Part shown: positions 58,162 through 64,000 of the stretch, piece after piece | Numbering within the stretch: position 1 is the first letter of the stretch | Layout of the letters: each line of letters begins with the position of its first letter | Source: Gracilaria vermiculophylla | Lineage: Eukaryota; Rhodophyta; Florideophyceae; Gracilariales; Gracilariaceae | NCBI GenBank assembly: GCA_019155205.2 | Contig: JAHNZQ020003148.1 | Location: 1,094,544-1,158,543 of the forward strand | Direction of reading: 5' to 3' | Length of the DNA stretch: 64,000 nucleotides | Notes under the pieces: generated by a model | The model's input: only the letters and a program-made list of their open reading frames with translations | What the model was told of the DNA's origin: nothing | Databases searched by the model: none | Program-made: the position numbers and the translations under genes

Positions 58162-58178
58162 CTGGGAGTCGAACCCAG
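58162..58178 (-). other. tRNA T-arm-like hairpin with a perfect B-box match in the TRIM
   Basis: On the minus strand GGTTCGACTCC (58175-58165) equals the RNA polymerase III B-box consensus, and CTGGG/CCCAG forms a five-pair stem around a seven-base T-loop. The rest of a tRNA cannot be folded convincingly, so it is not called as a tRNA gene. Confidence 0.6.
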
Positions 58179-58191
58179 GGTCCTAGCGATT

Positions 58192-58207
58192 AGCTGGGCC
58201 CATAACC
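58192..58207 (-). other. Primer-binding site of the TRIM, half initiator-Met tRNA type
   Basis: It directly abuts the 5' LTR on the minus strand. The plus strand reads AGCTGGGCCCATAACC, which matches the 3' half of the anticodon stem and the loop of eukaryotic initiator Met tRNA. Drosophila copia and several other elements use a tRNA fragment cut in this loop as primer. Confidence 0.75.
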
Positions 58208-58286
58208 TGTTGGAAAACAGATGAGCTATTTGCGCTATACTCTCTTGTGACACAGGGCGTACAGTTCACCATTTGAACTATCAACA
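58208..58286 (-). repeat. 5' LTR of the TRIM
   Basis: A 79-bp copy, identical to 57978-58056 and followed on the minus strand by the primer-binding site. Confidence 0.93.
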
Positions 58287-58358
58287 TACGAGCCCTCCTC
58301 AGGAATATGATACCATAAGGCCAAACCTCCCTATTTCCTTAGGAGCCACTTTACTTCA

Positions 58359-60461
58359 ACAGGGGCGTACCTCAGGCCCACAAAAAACAAAAAATGAGTA
58401 CATCCGGTGCAACAAGGTCAGCGCTGCGTTTATAGTTAGCGTAAGCGCAGACGCAAACGGCAGGCAAATTTGTTACAAGAAAAGAAGACTTACATCTATT
58501 TTGGCCATACGAGCCAATAGGTGGCTAACATCAAGTGCATTAGCACTGCTGTAATATCTGATATAATGTTGTATAAATATCTGGAAGCTGCTATTAATGC
58601 GTTGACATATTTTACATGTAGGAAATCGGCTGTTCCTGCCTATATGGGCCGGTTGTTGTCGAGGATAGGGTATATTATTATCAGAATTGCTGTGGCTCAA
58701 TGAGTATATTCCAGTAGATCCTCTAATCTGCGACTCTCTGTTGAGCTGTGTAAAAGAAAGAAAACTACTTTCACAGATGCGAGAGGACTGGCGGCCTCCT
58801 GATGAGGCGGAGTCCAAACGGAACTGCCGAATCTATAACGTATCTGTCGTAGCTTCAAACGTATACGCCCTTGAAGGCGTGGCGTTGGTCGTGCGACTGA
58901 TAGGCTGTAGTTGCAGAGTATGCCCGGTCTCCCGATAAGATAAAGTTGAATTTATATGTTGTTAATTGTTGTTAGAGAAGGCGGCAACGTTCTTGCCGGC
59001 CTTCTCTATTTATACTGATCTAAAACTCTGAATCTCCAACACTTAAATATATATTACTTGTTTCGATGTCATCCATGCACGTAATCTGTGACGAGAATTA
59101 TTCGCTACTAGAATTGACAGATTCCGTGTCCAGCGCAGTTATTGCGTGTTGAATGCATCTGCACATACGCAACTGTATGTAACACATGAATACTATACGC
59201 CATTTTTGTGTACTGTATTATAGCCATGACCCCGCTGGGGTTCATACAAATTTGTCCATTATGTGTCGTAGCTCTGCAAGAATATTCTACAGTTATACAC
59301 CCAAATCGCTGCACACAAGGTATTTTAGGTAGGTTTTGATCCTAATGTTGTACTATATAAGCGGGTGTAGAAGGTAATTCTGTAGAACATTTTAGTCATC
59401 CAAAAAGTCATCATTCAAGAATCGTGTATACATTATCAACCGAGCCTTTTAACCTTCCCTAGCCTACCTATTCGTTTTATCCGGAGTGTAAATTGTTGAG
59501 TATGTGAGACAGTGATTTCGAGCTTGTCCAAAAACCTCTGATCTCCGACTACAAAAAGGACTCCCAGGACTACAGATGTGAATGTTAGTGCAGTCTACAA
59601 ATTCAATGCACCGCAAAAATGGTACCTTTCAAATAACCTTTAAATTGCACTAAAAATTCAATGATATCCCGAAATACTTCACTGATGCGCAGGAAACTCA
59701 TTTCAAGTACTTGATTTATGTCCAACCAGGTGGATAGAGGAGACAATATCTTTAAAATAATTTGGGTTGATTCTATTGTGCTAAAGCGATATCTGTTGCG
59801 TTTATTATGACCGACATTTTGGTTGACACTGGTTAAAATACGTGATAGGTCTTGTTATCGGAATAAAAAATAATGAAGATACTCTTTGTATGAAGAAGGA
59901 TTGGACTTAAAAGCGTCGCTTCAGATGTATAGGAGCTGCTCATGAATAATATTGATCCTTATAAGCCCTGTGACGCTTAAATGTCAAAGAAAATGTTGAA
60001 TTTTCAGGGTTCAGCTGTTCAGCTATGATAAAGTTTTGCGAAAATCGTTTCAAGCGGTGACGAGCGGCTCTGGCTGTGTAAATCTTTTGCTAGTTCATTT
60101 TGCGCGCACTTGTAAGGAAAGAAACGGGTTGAAGATCGTTTTGCGTTACAGGGAATGGCAAAGTGGACGGAAACGCAGTGTGCGGAGCGCCTTGGGTGCA
60201 TGCACTGGGAATGAAAAGGTGGGAGTGGTTGCTGGGAACAAGTGACGAAAGTTGCACGGCTTCTTTTTCTACTACTCCAGCGCAGGACACTGGCTCAGCA
60301 CAAATTGCCACAGCGAGGGAAACAGGGGAAGACAGGAACAGCGGGCGTCGCCCGTTTCCTCGTCGGCACCAGCAAACATCAGACACTTCTGGAGGTAGGC
60401 GTACGTAAATCATTTCAGCAGTCGTCGTATCCCATGCTTGGTAAAGTACATGGGTGTCATA
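58359..60461. other. About 2.1 kb without a recognised gene
   Basis: Short frames only, for example 58473-58817 (minus) and 60090-60413 (minus), none with a domain. A TATA-like CTATATAAGCGGG lies near 59352 with no gene behind it. Confidence 0.45.
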
Positions 60462-61740
60462 CAGTGCGTTTCAAAAACGTATTACCCCTCAAAAGTGCGC
60501 CAAAACTGTACTGTAGGCTAGATTTTGCACATAGTCTGTGTAGAATCGTTTCAAAAAGATATGTAAACCGCCTTCTTTCTAATAAAAATGGCTCGAGGTC
60601 CGCCACTTTCCAAGCAAGAACAGCTTCTAATCATTACGATAAACGCCGAGAAACATTCCAACAGTGCTATGGCTAAAAAACTGAAGCGTTCTAGGGTCAC
60701 AATAGCTGCTTTTCTCAAAAATCTAACTCTTTATGGATTAAAACGATCTCCTGGACGCCCTACGACGCTCAGCCCAGCAGATGAAAGAGGAATTAAAAGA
60801 AAATTATGCAAAGGAAAAGTATCGTGCAAAGCATTGGAATATATCTCAATCTCAACGTTTCTAAATTAACTATATGGAGGCAGTTAAACTGCACAAATTT
60901 ATTTAAATATAAAAAAATGAAAAAAACTTTTCTTTCTCCAAGACCATCACAAGCAAAAGAGGATTGACTGGTGTGATGGAAAAGGCTACTGGAAAAAGGA
61001 ATTGGAAAATGTTATTTTTACTGATGAAAAAAAGTTCAATTTGGACGGACCAGATTTCTATAAATATCATTGGCACGATGTTCGTAAGGAACGTCATGAG
61101 TTTTATACCAAGCACTCTAGTGGAGGCTCTGTAATGGTCTGGGTGGGCATTTCTAAAAAAGGTGTAACGGAAATTGCCTTCATTGAAACGAAAATGAATG
61201 CAGAAAAATATCAAGAAGTTCTAAACAACTATTTGCTACCTTTTGGTTTATGTTTCCATGAAGAAAATTTCATTTTTCAACAGGATAATTCGCCTGTACA
61301 CACTCCATCTTTTATCAAAAATTGGCTACAGGAGTCTGAAGTATATGTTTTAGAGTGGCCAGTGCGCTCACCAGATTTGAACCCCATCGAAAAAGTTTGG
61401 GAACTGCTGGCAAGGATGGTTTATGCGCATGGAAGGCAATTTAACACAGTTTTTGAATTCAAAATCTGTATGAAAAATTGCTGGAAATCTATAATAGTTT
61501 TAAATGTGGAAAAGTACATCAATTCGATGCCGAAACGCTGCATTAGCGTTATACAGCAAAAAGGATGCAAAATAAACTATTGAGCGTCGCGCAGTAAAGA
61601 ATTTTTATTGATGATCATATGTTTTTGAAACGTTTTTTTGACTTTACTTTTTTCTGAAACCTATTTTTGTAGGCGTACAGTATACATTTGTTTGTTTTTT
61701 TGAGATTTCACAGGATGTCGTGTGTTTTTGAAACAGTCTG
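60462..61740 (+). mobile_element. Tc1/mariner element, full length with TA duplication
   Basis: The 1279-bp element is flanked by TA (60460-60461 and 61741-61742). The ends begin CAGTGCGTTTCAAAAAC and, reversed from the right, CAGACTGTTTCAAAAAC, forming an imperfect terminal inverted repeat. It is the best-preserved of three copies in the window. Confidence 0.88.
60588..61583 (+). pseudogene. Tc1/mariner DD34E transposase, frameshifted
   Basis: The frame opens at the ATG at 60588 and encodes the N-terminal helix-turn-helix region with the minor-groove motif KRSPGRPTTL, ending at 60869. The middle, including LQDHHKQKRIDW, lies in other frames with stops. The catalytic part (61002-61583) has IFTDEKKFNLDGPD, FQQDNSPVHT and [15 protein letters not shown], with 34 residues between the second Asp and the Glu, and ends CKINY. 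All three catalytic residues survive, but the centre is broken, so no full protein can be made from it as it stands. Confidence 0.9.
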
Positions 61741-61742
61741 TA

Positions 61743-62804
61743 CGTGTTGCCTCACCATATTATTAACGACGTGAACGATTGTGTGAATCCTCTATAGTTC
61801 GCTGCTTTCTTTACACATTCGCCAGGCTCGAACACCAGCATCGAACGTATACATGTGACGAACGCGTGCCCATAAAAGAAATTATTCGTACCACCTATCT
61901 CTTACAAGCTAGTGAACAACCTGACAACAAGCCCATTGTTTTGGTCAACGAAGTGGAATAGCTTCGGAAAGAGCATGTCCGCGCACGGCCGCCATTCATC
62001 CCCTATTCACTTCTGTGGCACCCTACAGACTTGCCCTCTGGTTCAATGCTATTTCATCAGAAGTTCTTGACTTCTTCCGTCGTTGACCAGCTTGTGGTGT
62101 TTGTGGACGGCAAGGACAGAGCAAACGGTTTGTACTGTTCAGATGGGGGTTCTTGGGACAATACAATACGCGACCATCTCTCTGCAAAGTACACATTAAG
62201 GTGTCTTTCCCAGATGTCCATACGCGATCGCGAGAGAATTTTGATTTTATACAGTCTAAACGTGTACCGCTCCTTATTCGGTTGGCATCCATTCACCAGG
62301 CTTCACACATCATGTACCGAAATGCAACAAAGGCTGGACACGATTCCCAGGCGTCTCAATTGCTCACACTCTATCCGCCATGCCTGCATAGTTGTACAAT
62401 CCTTTTACTCTTCGCAGCTTGCTGCTGCAAACCCCACAAAGCATCCCGCGCTTCACTTCCAAGAACAGTCGCGTCTGCTTCCGTGCACTGCTCTTGACCG
62501 GATCACCACTTGTTAACGAACGAGCAGACACACCCGCCTACTGACCTCGATCCAAATTTGATCTTTTCGTCAGACCCATCCTTCCTCTCAATGCCTTTAC
62601 ATCACAGCTCAATGTGCCCCATAATATCTTGACACCACCTCTTCCCCAACCACAGAAATATGGACAGTACGTTGGAGAAAGCAACGTCTAAGCCGTTCCC
62701 ACTGTCCACGGTGGCGTGGATGCTTCGCAGCATCTTGTCATGCACGTCCAGCGCCTTTAAATCAGAACCCTCATCTCTCTGCACCGCACGTCAATGTACC
62801 ATTT
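61743..62804. other. No gene recognised
   Basis: The longest frame is 62031-62516 (plus, 161 codons) with overlapping frames on the other strand. No domain is visible. Confidence 0.4.
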
Positions 62805-63645
62805 TCAACGGCTCACAAGTTGCATTCCCACTTGCAACATCAACGGCTTCAGAGTGAGAAAGAGATACAGGCCGTTCCGCATTGGCCACACCCGTCCACG
62901 GCAGTCGCCAATAGGCGGCGCCGGAGGGGCGGCGGCGACTCTCGGCGGCGGGTTTGCGCGACTGTGACGAAATGCTACTTTCGTCGATCTCCAAACCCCA
63001 GCAATGAAGGCATCGGCAGAACCAGAGGGCTTGACGTTGTCCGGCGCAGCTCTCGTTGATGCGGAATCAAGGGGGGCCACGGGGCGCGAAATATAGGGCA
63101 GCGCGGTCTACACGGCCATGTCCGCGTTTATGACGGTGGTGAGGGCGACACCCAGGGCGGAGGGGGTGGCGTGCAACACGTAGGCGGCAAGGGCTTGGAA
63201 GTCGTTGGCACAGGTCTCGAAGCGCGGGGAGCGGGAACAGGTGACGACGTTGTGCATAGCGTGCGGAAGCTGTTTGAAGATGTAGTTTTGCAGTTTGCAT
63301 TGAATGTGGCTCAGAAAGGCGTTGTCAACATGGTAGTGTGATAGCTTTTGGTGGTAGCGTTCCTAGGCGTTGGGGCGATGGAGCAAATGAGCTGTGCTTC
63401 GCTATCCGGAAAGTCAGCAAGCGTCCGGTAGAGGCAGGCGATGTAGGATTTGATGGCGGCATGCTCGTTGTTGGTGTTCAGGATGAGGTGCTCGGCGGCG
63501 TCGCCAAGGTTGACATGGCGCTCCTCAAAAGCGGCGGCGCCGTCTGGCCAGTCGCGGAGCACGCGGGATTTGTAGCGGGCGAGAAGGTTGCTGTGGGCGG
63601 GCGGGGAGATGTTTGGGCGGCGTGGAGTGGTTGATCGGATGCGAA
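62805..63645 (-). pseudogene. GC-rich gag-like or unknown gene fragment, frameshifted
   Basis: Three successive minus-strand frames (63562-63311, then a shifted frame ending near 63110, then 63080-62805) appear to continue one another: a helical region, then SHIQCKLQNYIFKQLPHAMHNV, then a Pro/Ala-rich tail. It starts just inside a TATA-bearing, LTR-like segment on its right, as gag does in the gypsy element at 458-6748. I infer a retrotransposon gag, but no zinc knuckle or other hallmark is seen. A broken host gene is the alternative. Confidence 0.35.
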
Positions 63646-63647
63646 AC

Positions 63648-63789
63648 TGTTAGAACACTGGGTCAATGGTTGAGAATGTGAACGATAGTTACCAGCCGAG
63701 GAGAAGTCGGCGAGTCGACCAGGGTTTATATAGAGAATCAGACCTTCGAAAACGAGGCCACAGTAAATGATTTCTACGGTACCTCTTTA
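63648..63789 (-). promoter_or_regulatory. LTR-like promoter segment with TATA box
   Basis: On the minus strand CTCTATATAAACCC (about 63733-63720) resembles the TATA box in the gypsy LTR (CTATATAAAC). The segment ends TAACA at 63648, as an LTR could, and a gag-like frame follows. It is cut on the right by a family A LTR. Confidence 0.4.
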
Positions 63790-64000
63790 TGTAGTACAGT
63801 GGCTCCTACGGCAATATGGTGGTTTGGCCTTAAGGCATAATATTCCTAAGGAGGGTTCGTAATTTATTAGCATGGCCACGTGGTGCATAATATTGTCCGC
63901 GTGCGCTACAGTATCCTTAAGGTACGGTAGAATTTATTATTTATTTTAGATATTTTATGCAGGTAATTGGCACAGTAGTGCGACCTGCCGAGGCGGGCTC
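63790..64000 (-). repeat. Family A LTR, reverse orientation, running off the window
   Basis: It starts TGTAGTACAGTGGCTCC, the reverse complement of the family A 3' end, and follows the 5940-6494 copy closely (GGTTTGGCCTTAAGGCATAATATTCC-like blocks, the GCCACGTGGTGCATAATATTG region) up to the window end. Its target duplication partner lies outside. Confidence 0.88.

Larger units (their letters stand above)
57978..58286 (-). mobile_element. 309-bp TRIM retrotransposon with identical 79-bp LTRs
   Basis: Two identical 79-bp direct repeats (57978-58056 and 58208-58286) start TGTTGG and end CAACA and enclose 151 bp. The whole is flanked by the perfect 5-bp duplication TACGA (57973-57977 and 58287-58291). 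On the minus strand the first internal bases, GGTTATGGGCCCAGCT, can pair with the anticodon-loop end of initiator Met tRNA, and a purine tract (AGGGCGAGGGGGCG) precedes the other LTR. There is no open frame of note. This is the anatomy of a terminal-repeat retrotransposon in miniature, moved by enzymes of another element. LTR identity indicates recent insertion. Confidence 0.92.
57494..58358 (+). repeat. Family A solo LTR split by a 309-bp TRIM
   Basis: The left part (57494-57977) starts TGTGGTACTGTC. After the inserted TRIM and the TACGA duplication, the right part resumes at TACGAGCCCTCCTCAGG and ends GCCACTTTACTTCA (58358). No flanking 5-bp duplication is recognisable for the LTR itself, so it is older or rearranged. 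Confidence 0.85.

Noticed and set aside
58140..58207. A complete tRNA gene
   Set aside because: Only a T-arm and an initiator-tRNA anticodon match are present. A convincing acceptor stem and D-arm cannot be formed, and both pieces are better explained by the TRIM's primer site and a B-box-like remnant.

Overview
The window looks like nuclear DNA of a gene-compact, intron-poor, probably plastid-bearing eukaryote. Only seven host genes are convincing. Six have no visible intron and the seventh has one 94-bp GT-AG intron. The cystathionine gamma-synthase is plant-type with an N-terminal extension, and one thioredoxin carries an Ala/Arg-rich leader like a transit peptide. Chromovirus, copia, LINE, Tc1, pogo-like, PIF/Harbinger and piggyBac-like elements surround them. 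This arrangement, a short gene island in nested-transposon DNA, fits a red alga such as a florideophyte, but that is inference and no marker gene settles it. Layout: 1-7.9 kb is a nest of elements. A LINE fragment is split by a 6.3-kb Ty3/gypsy chromovirus (perfect 5-bp target duplication), whose 5' LTR is in turn split by a solo LTR of another family; a 5'-truncated Tc1 remnant follows. 8.7-20.2 kb is the gene island: thioredoxin (+), thioredoxin-like (-), cystathionine gamma-synthase (-), TRM61 tRNA m1A58 methyltransferase (+), a 871-residue poly-Q regulator-like protein (+), a six-helix membrane protein (-) and a DEP-domain phosphoinositide 3/4-kinase (-). The first four genes are extremely GC-rich with long Ala/Pro codon runs; the last two are close to balanced composition. 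20.2-64 kb is almost entirely decayed transposons, many nested: a Tc1 element in an LTR next to an assembly gap, a copia pol separated by a piggyBac-like element, an old gypsy (+), a complete pogo/Tigger-like element with TA duplications, and a gypsy gag split by a two-gene Harbinger element. Near the end a solo LTR is split by a 309-bp mini-retrotransposon, followed by a full-length Tc1 element and a gypsy-like LTR broken by yet another solo LTR. The most notable item is the 309-bp element at 57978-58286. It has two identical 79-bp LTRs, a 5-bp target duplication, a polypurine tract and a 16-nt primer-binding site that matches the anticodon-loop end of a half initiator-Met tRNA, with no coding capacity. 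It is a TRIM-type, recently moved, non-autonomous retrotransposon. The host genes do not form an obvious pathway; methionine biosynthesis, plastid redox, tRNA modification and phosphoinositide signalling are simply neighbours. Most transposon reading frames carry stops, frameshifts or lost catalytic residues, so they are annotated as pseudogenes.
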